Of a DNA stretch of 64,000 nucleotides, positions 23,580 through 31,815 are shown one piece after another. The notes under the pieces are model-generated. The model was not told the origin of the DNA and searched no databases. It was given only the letters and a program-made list of their open reading frames with translations. How positions within the stretch are numbered: position 1 is the stretch's first letter; each line of letters begins with the position of its first letter. The translations under genes and the position numbers were made by a program. The DNA comes from Archangium_A sp035910535 (GTDB lineage Bacteria > Myxococcota > Myxococcia > Myxococcales > Myxococcaceae), in assembly GCA_035910535.1 (NCBI GenBank), contig JAMHXF010000034.1, positions 1 through 64,000 of the forward strand. The letters run 5' to 3'.

Positions 23580-24215
23580 ATGGACAAGAGGTTCGACGAC
23601 ATCGTCGTGCCGTTGACCAACCCCAGCGGCGTGCCGTTTGTGAGCGTTGATCTTGCGAAGCCATGCGGCGCGCACATGAAGGGCTTCGCGCTGCTGCACC
23701 TGCTCAACATCATGGAAGGCATCGACCCTTCGCTGCCCGACGAGTGGCGCCGCTTGTTGCCCGAAAAGCAGCGCGCCAGCATCGAACGTCGCGCGCTCAC
23801 CTCGAGCGCCTGGGTGCCGATGGAGTTCTATTTTCACGGCGTGGCCTGGCTCGCGACCCGCCTGGGCAGCTTTCCCCGCGGCGCGGTGCACATCGGATTT
23901 CAGACGGCGTCGCAAGACATCGGCGCGTTCTTCCGCTTCGTGATGTCGATGGCCTCACCGGCGACGGTGCTGATGCTGTCAGGGCGCTTCTGGCGCAGCT
24001 ATTTCGACCAGAGCACCATGCAGTCGACGCTCGTCGGCAACGATGGCGCCGTATGTGAGGTGCGCGACTGGCCGCTGCGCGACGAAGCCTCGGCACACGA
24101 AATGGCCGGCAGCCTCGTGGCGTGGATCGAAGCGAGCCGCGCGAAAGAAGTGCGCGTCACCCGGCTGGAGGTCACCGCGCCGGGACACTTCACGTTCGCG
24201 GTGCGTTGGCGCTGA
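23580..24215 (+). CDS. DUF2378 (TIGR02265) family protein, myxobacterial
   Basis: A 211-aa soluble protein. It shows the features of the family largely restricted to myxobacteria: KGFALLHLLNIMEGI...LPEKQRASI, an EFYFHGVAWLATRLG block, then FRFVMSMASPATVLMLSGRFWRSYFDQ and a C-terminal MAGSLVAWIEASRAK...FTFAVRW. The fold is thought to be related to small-molecule-binding (heme NO-binding-like) domains, but no function has been shown. The start ATG 23580 is the only good one. It is followed after 20 nt by pdxH. It is the strongest single taxonomic clue in the window. Confidence 0.8.
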   Translation: MDKRFDDIVVPLTNPSGVPFVSVDLAKPCGAHMKGFALLHLLNIMEGIDPSLPDEWRRLLPEKQRASIERRALTSSAWVPMEFYFHGVAWLATRLGSFPRGAVHIGFQTASQDIGAFFRFVMSMASPATVLMLSGRFWRSYFDQSTMQSTLVGNDGAVCEVRDWPLRDEASAHEMAGSLVAWIEASRAKEVRVTRLEVTAPGHFTFAVRWR

Positions 24216-24235
24216 GGTGGAGTTAGACGGCGGTC

Positions 24236-24826
24236 ATGAGCCCCGTCGCGTGGAAAGAGCCCTTCAGCCGCTTCGCCGAACTGTACGAAGAAGTGCGTCG
24301 CATCGTGCCGCGTGACCCGAACGCAGTGTCGCTCGCCACCGTCGACGCCAGCGGCAAGCCGAGCGTGCGCATGGTGCTGATGAAAGACTTCGATGAGCGC
24401 GGCTTCGTTTTCTACACGAATACGCACTCGGCGAAGGGCACGGCGCTCAACGCCACGCACGCGGCAGCGCTCAACTTCTACTGGCCGGCGCTCGAGCAGC
24501 AGGTGCGCATCGAAGGCGCGACGTCGTCAGTCACCGACGCCGAAGCCGACGCCTACTTCGCGACGCGCGCGCGGGCCTCGCAGCTCGGCGCGTGGGCGTC
24601 TGACCAATCAAAGCGGCTCACCAACCGCGAAGAGCTCGAAAAACGGCTCGCCGACTACACCGCGAAGTTTGACGGCGCCGAGGTGCCGCGCCCTCCGCAC
24701 TGGAGCGGCTTTCGACTCGCGCCCGAGCGCATCGAGTTCTGGAAGGCGCACGAGTACCGCCTGCACTGGCGCGAGCAGTACGTGAAGTCAGGCGCCAGCT
24801 GGGCGCACGACTGGCTCAACCCCTGA
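24236..24826 (+). CDS. pdxH: Pyridoxamine 5'-phosphate oxidase
   Basis: A 196-aa FMN enzyme that makes pyridoxal 5'-phosphate from PNP or PMP. Signature parts: VSLATVDASGKPSVRMVLMKDFDERGF (FMN binding), FYTNTHSAKGTALN, AALNFYWPALEQQVRIEG, ASQLGAWASDQSK, and the C-terminal dimerisation/PLP block HWSGFRLAPERIEFWKA...RLHW. The length is slightly shorter than E. coli PdxH (218 aa) at the N-terminus only. It converges with the TPM gene 2 nt downstream. Confidence 0.94.
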   Translation: MSPVAWKEPFSRFAELYEEVRRIVPRDPNAVSLATVDASGKPSVRMVLMKDFDERGFVFYTNTHSAKGTALNATHAAALNFYWPALEQQVRIEGATSSVTDAEADAYFATRARASQLGAWASDQSKRLTNREELEKRLADYTAKFDGAEVPRPPHWSGFRLAPERIEFWKAHEYRLHWREQYVKSGASWAHDWLNP

Positions 24827-24828
24827 CG

Positions 24829-26397
24829 TCACCACGAGCCGCTCGAGCCGCTGCCTGAGCTGCTGCCGCCACCGAAGCTGCTCGACGACGAAGAGGACGA
24901 TGACGACGACGAGCTGCGGGTGATGCGCGGCGTGCTGCGCGTGTAGCTGTTGCGCCAGCTGCAGTGCGAGCACTTCTGGTCGACGCGAACTTCGCCTTCT
25001 GAGTACTCGGTGGCGTGGCGCAGCGTCGTCGAGTCGCTCTCCATCGCGCGCGTGTGACACGCGGAGCAGCGCGAGTAGCGGCTGAAGAACGCCTTGTAGT
25101 CGAGCACCAGTACACCCTGACAACGACCGCATTGCCACACGTCGTAGTCGATGGACTTGAGGCGCTCCTCGGTGAGCTGCGCCGCGTTCAGGTGCGCGTC
25201 GTCTTGCTGCTCGTCGAGGCGCTGCATGGGCACGTTGCACTTCTCGCACTCGCGCGCTCGGTTGCGGTTCCACCGACGGAACAAGGCGAGCAGCGCCACG
25301 AAGAAGCCGCCGCCTGCCAGCGACAGCTTGCCCTTGTGCTCGTCGACGCCCTCGGCCAGCACCATGCTCATGGGGCGCGGAGGAACGCCGGTGGTGAGCG
25401 CCTGCTGCGAGAAGCGCTGCGCTTCGACGAGCGCCGCGACCCGGTCGGAGATCGCGTCGCGCTCGAGCTCGGCCTGTGCGCGCTCGAGCTGCATTCGTTC
25501 CCAACCGCCGGACACGCGCGCCTCCGGGAGCCAGATGCGCGCAGCACGAGAGCCCACGTCGAGCGTGATGATCGACAGCGGGAGCTTCGAGAGCGGCTCG
25601 ACCTGCGCGACGAGCCGTCGACTCAGCTCGTTGATGGTCGGGTGCGGCAGCGAGCTCTCGTACACGAGGAAGAAGATGCGGCCCTGGTTCGACGAGTAGA
25701 CATCACTGGCGGCGACGTCGAGCTGCGCACGTTGTGAGGCCGTGAGCGCGTCGGAGAGGTCGACCACCCACGTGCGCGGGCTGCGCTCGGGGAACGCCTT
25801 GTCTCCGCGGGCGTACGCGTCGAGCGCGTCGTCGACCTGCGGCGTGTCGACCATGGGCGTGAGGTAGCTGTCAGGCCCGACGCCCGTGTTGTCAGCCTCG
25901 TGCGGCGCGGCAGGCTTGCCCGACGCGCGTCGCAGCAACCCGTCGAGCGCGCGCGCAGCCGACAGCAACGCGGCGTCCAGCTCGCCGCGCTTCATGTTCA
26001 CCACGACGTCGTGCTGCATGACCACGTCGGTCTGCCACGTGGCGAGCTTCGAGCCGTCTCCGAGGATGATCTCCGCCTTGCGATCGTCGACGACCACCAT
26101 CAACAACACGCCGTCGTTCGCCTGGTAGTGGCCCACGCCCCACGAGTTGAAGACGCCGGTGCCGAAGTCACGCGGGTTCACGCCGCTGGTGCTGCCGATG
26201 ACGAGCACGCCGAGCTGGCCCGCGCCCGACGCGTCGAGCGCGTCAGCGATTGAATCGAGCTCGCCGAGCGTGGACGAAGCGACGCGACCCGTGCGGTCGA
26301 CCACCCATTGCCCGCGCGGCGGCGGCGGGAGGTCCCACGCGGCGGCGAGCGACGACGTTCCAACCAGCACAGCGAGCACCGCCAGCAAGGAGCGCAT
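24829..26397 (-). CDS. TPM-domain protein with zinc-ribbon cysteines and Ser-rich tail (copy 1)
   Basis: A 522-aa protein. A signal peptide (about 1-20) precedes a TPM (YgcG/Psb32-type) domain at about 28-165 (WVVDRTGRVASSTLGEL...GQLGVLVI...GVFNSWGVGHYQANDGVLLMVV, EIILGDGSK). A second alpha/beta region follows, then a membrane segment near 365 (GGFFVALLALFRRW) and a region with four CxxC pairs (ECEKC, CGRC, CSAC, CSHC), suggesting two zinc-binding ribbons. The end is a run of 14 serines, then FGGG and GSGSSGSW. TPM proteins are linked to photosystem repair in plants and to envelope functions in bacteria. It is 21 nt downstream of its paralogue. Confidence 0.82.
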   Translation of the reverse strand: MRSLLAVLAVLVGTSSLAAAWDLPPPPRGQWVVDRTGRVASSTLGELDSIADALDASGAGQLGVLVIGSTSGVNPRDFGTGVFNSWGVGHYQANDGVLLMVVVDDRKAEIILGDGSKLATWQTDVVMQHDVVVNMKRGELDAALLSAARALDGLLRRASGKPAAPHEADNTGVGPDSYLTPMVDTPQVDDALDAYARGDKAFPERSPRTWVVDLSDALTASQRAQLDVAASDVYSSNQGRIFFLVYESSLPHPTINELSRRLVAQVEPLSKLPLSIITLDVGSRAARIWLPEARVSGGWERMQLERAQAELERDAISDRVAALVEAQRFSQQALTTGVPPRPMSMVLAEGVDEHKGKLSLAGGGFFVALLALFRRWNRNRARECEKCNVPMQRLDEQQDDAHLNAAQLTEERLKSIDYDVWQCGRCQGVLVLDYKAFFSRYSRCSACHTRAMESDSTTLRHATEYSEGEVRVDQKCSHCSWRNSYTRSTPRITRSSSSSSSSSSSSSFGGGSSSGSGSSGSW

Positions 26398-26418
26398 GAC
26401 GCGCGAGCCAAGCAGATT

Positions 26419-27810
26419 TCACCAGGAGCCGCTCGAACCGCTTCCGCTCGAGTCACCACCTCCGAAGCTCGAGTCGCTGCTCGACGAGCTCGAGTCTGAA
26501 ATCGACAGCGTGGTGACGTCCCACGCATGCACGTAGGTGCAATGCGAGCAGCGCTCTTCGAGTCGCTTGAGCCCTGCGGTGTGCAGCTCCGGCTTGGTGA
26601 TCTCGCTCTCGGTGGTGATGTTCGTCTTCGCGTTGCACCGGGGGCAGTGCTTCACGGACGTCGAGAGCCCGGCCCACGACAGCACCATCGCGTCGGAGCA
26701 GGTGCCGCACCACCACACGTCGTATTCGACCGACTTCGCCGTCTCTTCGGCCTGCTGTCGCGCGTTCAGGTGCGCGTCTTCTTCGGCCTCCGTGAGCAAC
26801 CGGCGCGGCTGTCGGCAGCGCACGCAGCTGCGCACGCGTCGTCGGTTCCACCGCAGAAGCCAGAACACGATCACGACGGGCGCGACGACGAGCCCGCACA
26901 GGCCGGGGCACAACAACGCGCTCGCGGTCTCACGCACCACGTCTGCCCATGACCGCGGCGGGTAGCCGTCCCGCTTGATGGTGGCGACGAAGGCCAATGC
27001 GTCGTGAAGCCCGGCATTCGGGTCGGGTGCCTGGGCCAGTCGTTCGCCAGCCTCGAGCACGACGCGCGCCTGCCAATCATCGACGGGCCTCGGCTCGAAC
27101 CTGATTCCCGCTACGCGAGCGCCGACGTCGAGCCCGACGACCGTCGTCAAGCCGAGCTGTGCGCCGAACGCGTCGAGCATTGCGGCGAGGGTCGGTGCGC
27201 GGTGCGCGCTGCGAATGACGAGCACCGCACACGGCCCAGCGTCACAGCTGAACGCGCGCTGCTGATCTTCCGTGAGTGCGTCGGCGAGATCGCACGCCGC
27301 TCCGCTCATGTGGAACTCGGCGCCGCGCACGTAGGCCTGCAGCGCCTCGTCGACGTCAACGAAGCGATGGAGCTCGGCCAACGCCCTCGCAGTTTCGAGG
27401 AGCGCAGTGTCGAGCGCCCCCTGCTTCATGTTCGGCACGAGCGCTCGCGCCATCACCTCATCGGTCTGCGATGGGCTCAACGCACTGCCGCGCCCCAGCA
27501 CAATTTCGGCTTTGCGATCACCCAAGGCGACCATCAGCAGCGTGCCGTCGTTGGTGTCGCGACGACCGACTCCCCAATGATTGAACACGTTCATCGCGAA
27601 CGTGCGCGGCACCGCGCCCTCGACGCTGTCGACGACCAGCACCCCGAGTTGCCCCAGGCCGTCTGCGTCGAGCGAAGATGCGATGTCGTTGAGCGCGCGC
27701 AACGTCTCCGGTCGAACGGCACCGGTCTGGTCCACCACCCATTCACCCTTCGGAGGCGGCGCGATGTCACTCGCGGCCGCCAACGCCACCACCAGAACGG
27801 AGATCAACAT
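26419..27810 (-). CDS. TPM-domain protein with zinc-ribbon cysteines and Ser-rich tail (copy 2)
   Basis: A 463-aa paralogue of the gene at 24829-26397, from ATG 27810, whose first base is shared with the bcp stop (TGATG). It has the same order: signal peptide, TPM domain (GEWVVDQTGAVRPETL...VFNHWGVGRRDTNDGTLLMVA, EIVLGRGSAL), an alpha/beta region, a membrane segment (APVVIVFWLLRW), four CxxC pairs (CVRC, CGTC, CPRC, CSHC), and the identical last eight residues GSGSSGSW. Copy 2 is shorter between the TPM domain and the membrane segment. A tandem duplication followed by divergence is the simple explanation. Confidence 0.82.
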   Translation of the reverse strand: MLISVLVVALAAASDIAPPPKGEWVVDQTGAVRPETLRALNDIASSLDADGLGQLGVLVVDSVEGAVPRTFAMNVFNHWGVGRRDTNDGTLLMVALGDRKAEIVLGRGSALSPSQTDEVMARALVPNMKQGALDTALLETARALAELHRFVDVDEALQAYVRGAEFHMSGAACDLADALTEDQQRAFSCDAGPCAVLVIRSAHRAPTLAAMLDAFGAQLGLTTVVGLDVGARVAGIRFEPRPVDDWQARVVLEAGERLAQAPDPNAGLHDALAFVATIKRDGYPPRSWADVVRETASALLCPGLCGLVVAPVVIVFWLLRWNRRRVRSCVRCRQPRRLLTEAEEDAHLNARQQAEETAKSVEYDVWWCGTCSDAMVLSWAGLSTSVKHCPRCNAKTNITTESEITKPELHTAGLKRLEERCSHCTYVHAWDVTTLSISDSSSSSSDSSFGGGDSSGSGSSGSW

Positions 27811-28271
27811 CAGAGTGCTTTCACGGCCTCGAGCACGTCGTCGACGTGGCCCTTGACCTTCACTTTGGGCCACACCTTCGCGACCTTGCCGTCGGCGCCG
27901 ATGAGGAACGTGCTGCGAATGATGCCCATGAACTTCTTGCCGTAGAGCGTCTTCTCGCCCCACGCGCCGTACTTCTCGGCGATGGCGTGCTCCGTGTCAG
28001 CGAGCAACGTGAAGGGCAGCTCGTGCTTGGTCGCGAACTTCGTGTGACGCGCTTCAGAGTCAGGAGAGACGCCGATGACGATCGCGCCGGCCTTCTCGAG
28101 CGCCTTGTGTTGATCGCGGAAGTCGCAGGCCTCGGTCGTACAGCCGGGCGTGTCGTCCTTCGGGTAGAAATACAGAACCACGGCGTGCCCCGCGAAGTCC
28201 GAGAGCTTCACGAGGTTGCCGTCTTGATTCTTGAGTGAGAACGCCGGGGCCTTCTTGCCTGCTTCGATCAT
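27810..28271 (-). CDS. bcp: Thioredoxin-dependent peroxiredoxin (Bcp/PrxQ type)
   Basis: A 153-aa protein from ATG 28271. The active site DDTPGCTTEACDFRD gives the peroxidatic Cys44 and resolving Cys49, the PrxQ spacing of four residues. The C-terminal WGEKTLYGKKFMGIIRSTFLI block is typical. It reduces H2O2 and organic hydroperoxides using thioredoxin. It is the first gene of the bcp-TPM-TPM operon and is divergent from the histidine kinase gene (94-bp gap). The coupling to envelope TPM proteins could indicate an oxidative-stress response unit (inference). Confidence 0.94.
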   Translation of the reverse strand: MIEAGKKAPAFSLKNQDGNLVKLSDFAGHAVVLYFYPKDDTPGCTTEACDFRDQHKALEKAGAIVIGVSPDSEARHTKFATKHELPFTLLADTEHAIAEKYGAWGEKTLYGKKFMGIIRSTFLIGADGKVAKVWPKVKVKGHVDDVLEAVKAL

Positions 28272-28365
28272 TCGCAGACGCGTAGCACGACCGTTCAACA
28301 CGCCCGAGCGACCATTCAGCGGCTTCGGGGTCGACTTGCCGTGAGGCCGTGACACGCTCCGCGAC

Positions 28366-29385
28366 GTGCTGGCCGTGCCCGAGACCTCCATCGTTCGCGC
28401 GACGTGGAAAGCGCTGCTCCACCCGCGCCGGTTGTTGCCGATTCTCGTGGTGTGCGCGCCGCTCATCGTGGCGCAGGCGAGCTGGAGCGTCGACCGGCTC
28501 GCGCTGCCGCTCGGCGTGCTGATGTGCCTGAGCTTCATCTTCATCGCGCCGGTCAGCTACCGGGTGCTGTTCCCCGACGGCCTCGACCTCTCGCACGGCG
28601 CGGTGCGGCTCGTGCTCTACGTGCTCGTCGGGTGCGGCGTGATTTTGAGCGTGGGCGCGGGCGTGCCCAAGGTGCTGGGCATCGGCTACACGTTTCTGAC
28701 CGAGCGCACGTCGCTGCTGGTCATCACCGCGTTATTTCTGGTGGGTGGTTGGGGCCTGGGGCGCGACGTCGGCTACGAGCAACGCGTGAAGCGGCTGATG
28801 CTCGAGGCCGAGCGCGCGCAGCTGCTGGCGCTCAAGGCGCACCTCGACCCGCACTTCTTGTTCAACACGCTCAACGCCATCGCCGAGTGGTGCCGCATCG
28901 ACGGTGAGGTCGCGGAGGCCGCGGTGCTGCGCTTGAGCGGCATGCTGCGCGCGGTGCTCGATGGGGTGAAGGCGCCCACGTGGTCGCTTTCGCGTGAGCT
29001 CGAGGTGGTCGACGAGCTGTTCGCGCTGCACCTGCTGCGCGACAAGTCGCTGTTCACGTTGAGCAAGCAGGTGCCGCCGTCAACTTCGAGCGTGCAGGTG
29101 CCGCCCATGTGTCTGGTGTCGCTCGCCGAGAACGCGGTGAAGCACGGGCCGAGCGCAGGGCACCGCGGCGAAGTCACGTTGACGGTGACCGAAGACGCGC
29201 ACGACGTCATCGTCACGCTCGAGAACCCCGGGCCGTACAAAGGGCCCCGCGAAGGGAGTCAGGGCCTGCCGACGTTGCGACGCCAGCTCGAGCTCACGTG
29301 GGGCCGTCGCGCGTCGTTGAACGTCGAGAGCGCCGGCGCTGACCGCACCCGCGCTGAACTCCGCATTCCCAGGAGCACGTCGTGA
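28366..29385 (+). CDS. Sensor histidine kinase, LytS/YehU (His_kinase PF06580) type
   Basis: A 339-aa protein. GTG 28366 is the first possible start after an in-frame stop at 28342; the GTG at 28375 is an alternative. Residues 20-130 contain four membrane segments. The phosphoacceptor box is LDPHFLFNTLNAIAEW (His163), and the C-terminal ATPase has an N-box (LVSLAENAVKHGP) and a G-box-like GSQGLPTLRRQLEL. There is no extracytoplasmic sensor domain of note, so the membrane bundle may sense directly. Its TGA overlaps the GTG of the response regulator gene. Confidence 0.9.
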   Translation: MLAVPETSIVRATWKALLHPRRLLPILVVCAPLIVAQASWSVDRLALPLGVLMCLSFIFIAPVSYRVLFPDGLDLSHGAVRLVLYVLVGCGVILSVGAGVPKVLGIGYTFLTERTSLLVITALFLVGGWGLGRDVGYEQRVKRLMLEAERAQLLALKAHLDPHFLFNTLNAIAEWCRIDGEVAEAAVLRLSGMLRAVLDGVKAPTWSLSRELEVVDELFALHLLRDKSLFTLSKQVPPSTSSVQVPPMCLVSLAENAVKHGPSAGHRGEVTLTVTEDAHDVIVTLENPGPYKGPREGSQGLPTLRRQLELTWGRRASLNVESAGADRTRAELRIPRSTS

Positions 29386-30104
29386 AAGTTCTCATCGCCG
29401 ATGACGAGCAGTTGGCCCGTTCCCGCCTGCGCCGCTTGTTGAGCGCCATGGAGGGCGTGGAGATCGCAGGCGAAGCGACGACCGGCGACGAGGTGCTCGC
29501 GTACGTGAAGAAGAACGAGGTCGACGTGGTGCTGCTCGACATTCAAATGCCGAAGCTCACCGGCACTGAAGCCGTCGCGCTGTGGCCGCCGAACGGGCCG
29601 ATGGTCATCTTCTGCACGGCGCACGCAGAGCACGCGGTGTCGGCCTTCGAGGCGGGCGTCGTCGACTATCTGCTCAAACCGATTGAGCCCGCGCGCCTCG
29701 CGAAGGCGCTGGCCCGCGCGCTCGAGCAGCGCCCGAAGTTCTCGAGCGCCGTGAAGCACAGCCAGCTGTCGCGACTGGCCATCACCACGCGGCAAGGGGT
29801 GGTGCTCGTCGACCCGACGCACGTGACGCACGCGACGCTCGAAGACGAGCTGGTCACGGTCTTCACCAGAGACGCGCAGCACCTGACCGACTTCACGCTG
29901 CAGGAGCTTCACGAGCGGTTGCCGTCGTTCGAGCGCGTTCATCGTCGCGCGTTGTTGAACCTCGAGGCGGTGGCGCGGCTCGACCCCCTCGAGACCGGTG
30001 GCTACACCGCGCGCACGCACGCAGGTCACGCTGTGGAGATTTCACGGCAGGCCGCGCGAGAGCTGCGAAAGAAGCTGGGCCTGCGCAAAGCCGACGACGA
30101 ATAG
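29382..30104 (+). CDS. LytTR-family response regulator
   Basis: A 240-aa protein from GTG 29382, overlapping the kinase stop (GTGA). The receiver domain has the acidic pair DDE (7-9), phospho-acceptor Asp53 (LLDIQMPK), Thr at FCTAHAEHAVSAFEAG, and Lys in YLLKP. A LytTR DNA-binding domain fills about 135-237 (AITTRQGVVLVDPTHVTHATLEDELVTVFT...FERVHRRALLNLEAVARL). Together with the upstream kinase it forms a LytS/LytR-type pair that would bind direct repeats at promoters. Targets are not visible. It ends one base before the stop of the convergent gene. Confidence 0.93.
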   Translation: MKVLIADDEQLARSRLRRLLSAMEGVEIAGEATTGDEVLAYVKKNEVDVVLLDIQMPKLTGTEAVALWPPNGPMVIFCTAHAEHAVSAFEAGVVDYLLKPIEPARLAKALARALEQRPKFSSAVKHSQLSRLAITTRQGVVLVDPTHVTHATLEDELVTVFTRDAQHLTDFTLQELHERLPSFERVHRRALLNLEAVARLDPLETGGYTARTHAGHAVEISRQAARELRKKLGLRKADDE

Positions 30105-31118
30105 CTACTTCACGTCGCGCCACCACGGCGTCGCGCCCTCGAGCTGCGAGGGCTCGACCACCAGCCCCAGCTTCGGCGTGATGACGCGCAGCTTCTGCTC
30201 GTCGGCCAGCTTCACGAGCGTCTCGGCCGGGTCGTCCCACGCGTGGAGCGCGAGGTTGAACGTGCCCCAATGCACCGGCAGCAAGGTACCTCCGCCGAGC
30301 ATCTGAAACGCCTTGAGCGCGTTCTCGGGGCCGAGGTGAATCGCGCCCCAGCTCGGGTGAAACGCGCCGACCTCGAGCATCACGAGATCGAAAGGGCCGT
30401 GCTTCGCCGCCGTCTCGCGAAACTGCTCCGTCAGCCCCGTGTCGCCCGAGAAGAAGACCTTGTGGCGATCGCCCTGAATCACCCACGACGACCACAACGT
30501 CGTGTTGCGGTCGGTCACGCCGCGCCCCGAGAAGTGCTGACACGGGGTCGCCGTGAAGCGCAGCCCGCGCACCTCACGCGACTCATTCCAGTCGAGCTCG
30601 TGAACGCGCTCCGCCGCGACGCCCATGCGCTCGAGGTGCGCGCCGACGCCGAGCGACGTGACGATGGGTACGTCGGGCATCTTCGCGAGCGCCGCCATCG
30701 TGGTCGCGCAGAGGTGATCGTAGTGATCGTGCGACAACAAGACCGCGTCGAGCTTCGGCAGCTCGTCGAGCGACGCCGGCACCTGATGAAACCGCCTCGG
30801 CCCCGCGAACTTCAGCGGCGACGCGCGCTCGCCGAACACCGGGTCGGTCAACACGCGGTGCCCGTCGACCTCCAGCAACACGGTGCTGTGCCCGAGCCAC
30901 GTCGTGCGCAGCCCGGAGCTCACCGGCTTCGTCCACGCCTCGTGCGGGCGCTCCATGGGCAACGGGCCGGGCGGCTGGCGTTGGTTGCCGCCGAAGAAAT
31001 ACTCGCCGAGGAGCGGCAGCGGGTTGCCCTGAAGACCGGGCCCCAGCCCTGTCGGGTTGCGAAACGTGCGGCCATCGAACTGCTTCGACGCGCGCACCCG
31101 TTCGAGACGAAGGCTCAT
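30105..31118 (-). CDS. MBL-fold metallo-hydrolase (NAPE-PLD/UlaG-like)
   Basis: A 337-aa protein with a proline-rich N-terminus (residues 20-70) and a metallo-beta-lactamase fold from about 72. The metal motif is LLSHDHYDHL (HxHxDH type), followed by TPCQHFSGRG, FFSGDTGL (bridging Asp) and LPVHWGTFNLALH. This pattern, with FSGRG after the second His and VHWGTF near the end, is found in the N-acyl-phosphatidylethanolamine phospholipase D-like hydrolases. No signal peptide is visible. The substrate is unknown; a phospholipid or a cyclic phosphodiester is plausible by family. Confidence 0.87.
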   Translation of the reverse strand: MSLRLERVRASKQFDGRTFRNPTGLGPGLQGNPLPLLGEYFFGGNQRQPPGPLPMERPHEAWTKPVSSGLRTTWLGHSTVLLEVDGHRVLTDPVFGERASPLKFAGPRRFHQVPASLDELPKLDAVLLSHDHYDHLCATTMAALAKMPDVPIVTSLGVGAHLERMGVAAERVHELDWNESREVRGLRFTATPCQHFSGRGVTDRNTTLWSSWVIQGDRHKVFFSGDTGLTEQFRETAAKHGPFDLVMLEVGAFHPSWGAIHLGPENALKAFQMLGGGTLLPVHWGTFNLALHAWDDPAETLVKLADEQKLRVITPKLGLVVEPSQLEGATPWWRDVK

Positions 31119-31140
31119 GCGCCCGACGCTGCCAGAAAAC

Positions 31141-31584
31141 TCAGATGGCTGTCTTGCCCGGTCGGGGCACGCGCTGCACCAGCGCTTTGAACTCCGGCGA
31201 GTCGACGCGCATCAGCATCACCTTGAGCTCGATGTCGTCGTCGAGCACCACGCGGCGCTCTTCGCCGTGCAGCAGGCCCACGTGCCCCAGGCGTCGCCCG
31301 CTCGGCAGCTCGAGGTCGAGCTTCACGCCGTAGCCCTGACCTTCTTCACGCGGCGTCAAGACGAGCCGGTAGTCGGCCAGCGGCGCGTTCGGCTGCCGAC
31401 GCTCGACGGTGATGTTCTTCCCTTCGAAGCCCATCACCTTGGGCCGCGCCACGGTGTGCCCGTGCTGCTGCACTTCGACCGCGAGGTAGAGCGCTTCTGG
31501 CGCGCGCGTAGCCTGCGCCTGCGAAGCACAACCTACCGAGACGACGAGGGTGGCGAGGCTCAGCAGGAAGAAGCGGCGGCGCAT
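31141..31584 (-). CDS. Small hypothetical lipoprotein
   Basis: A 147-aa protein from ATG 31584, with AGGGGAA upstream. The signal has lipobox VSVGC (Cys19). The mature part is beta-rich (LYLAVEVQQHGHTVARPKVMGFEGKNITVERRQ...YRLVLTPREEGQGYGVKLDLEL), and resembles the single-domain exported proteins whose sequence suggests a 'pilin-secretin-like' amphipathic strand order. I do not assign a family. Its start lies within the 3' end of a possible 61-codon upstream ORF. It is 22 nt upstream of the MBL-fold gene and probably co-transcribed with it. Confidence 0.72.
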   Translation of the reverse strand: MRRRFFLLSLATLVVSVGCASQAQATRAPEALYLAVEVQQHGHTVARPKVMGFEGKNITVERRQPNAPLADYRLVLTPREEGQGYGVKLDLELPSGRRLGHVGLLHGEERRVVLDDDIELKVMLMRVDSPEFKALVQRVPRPGKTAI

Positions 31585-31745
31585 GAACGTTCCCCTGCTG
31601 CAACATGAAGACCGAGCCCCTGCCCCTGAGATTCCGACGCGTTGGCGGCCTGAAAACCGGCGCCGAGGTGACAACAGCGGCCCGGCCAACGCAGGGGTGA
31701 GTGACATCGTGTCAACACGACGACGCGGGCATGGGTCGATTGCAT
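31560..31745 (-). CDS. Candidate 61-codon upstream ORF (possible leader peptide)
   Basis: An ATG at 31745 is preceded by TCAGGAG at an ideal 6-nt spacing, one of the best ribosome sites in the window. The ORF runs 61 codons and ends 25 nt inside the lipoprotein gene. It contains VVVLTRCHSP early, with adjacent Cys codons at positions 24-25 (GRCCH) and two more Cys codons at the end. The protein has no recognisable domain. The SD is part of a short inverted repeat (CTCC-TTCA-GGAG). It could be a translated leader controlling the lipoprotein gene, or a chance ORF in a long 5' leader. Confidence 0.35.
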   Translation of the reverse strand: MQSTHARVVVLTRCHSPLRWPGRCCHLGAGFQAANASESQGQGLGLHVAAGERSCAAASSC

Positions 31746-31815
31746 GAAGGTCTCCTGAAGGAGCGACGAACAGCGCAGATCATTTCTCATTCCCGCGGTG
31801 ACAAGGTGCGGCGTA

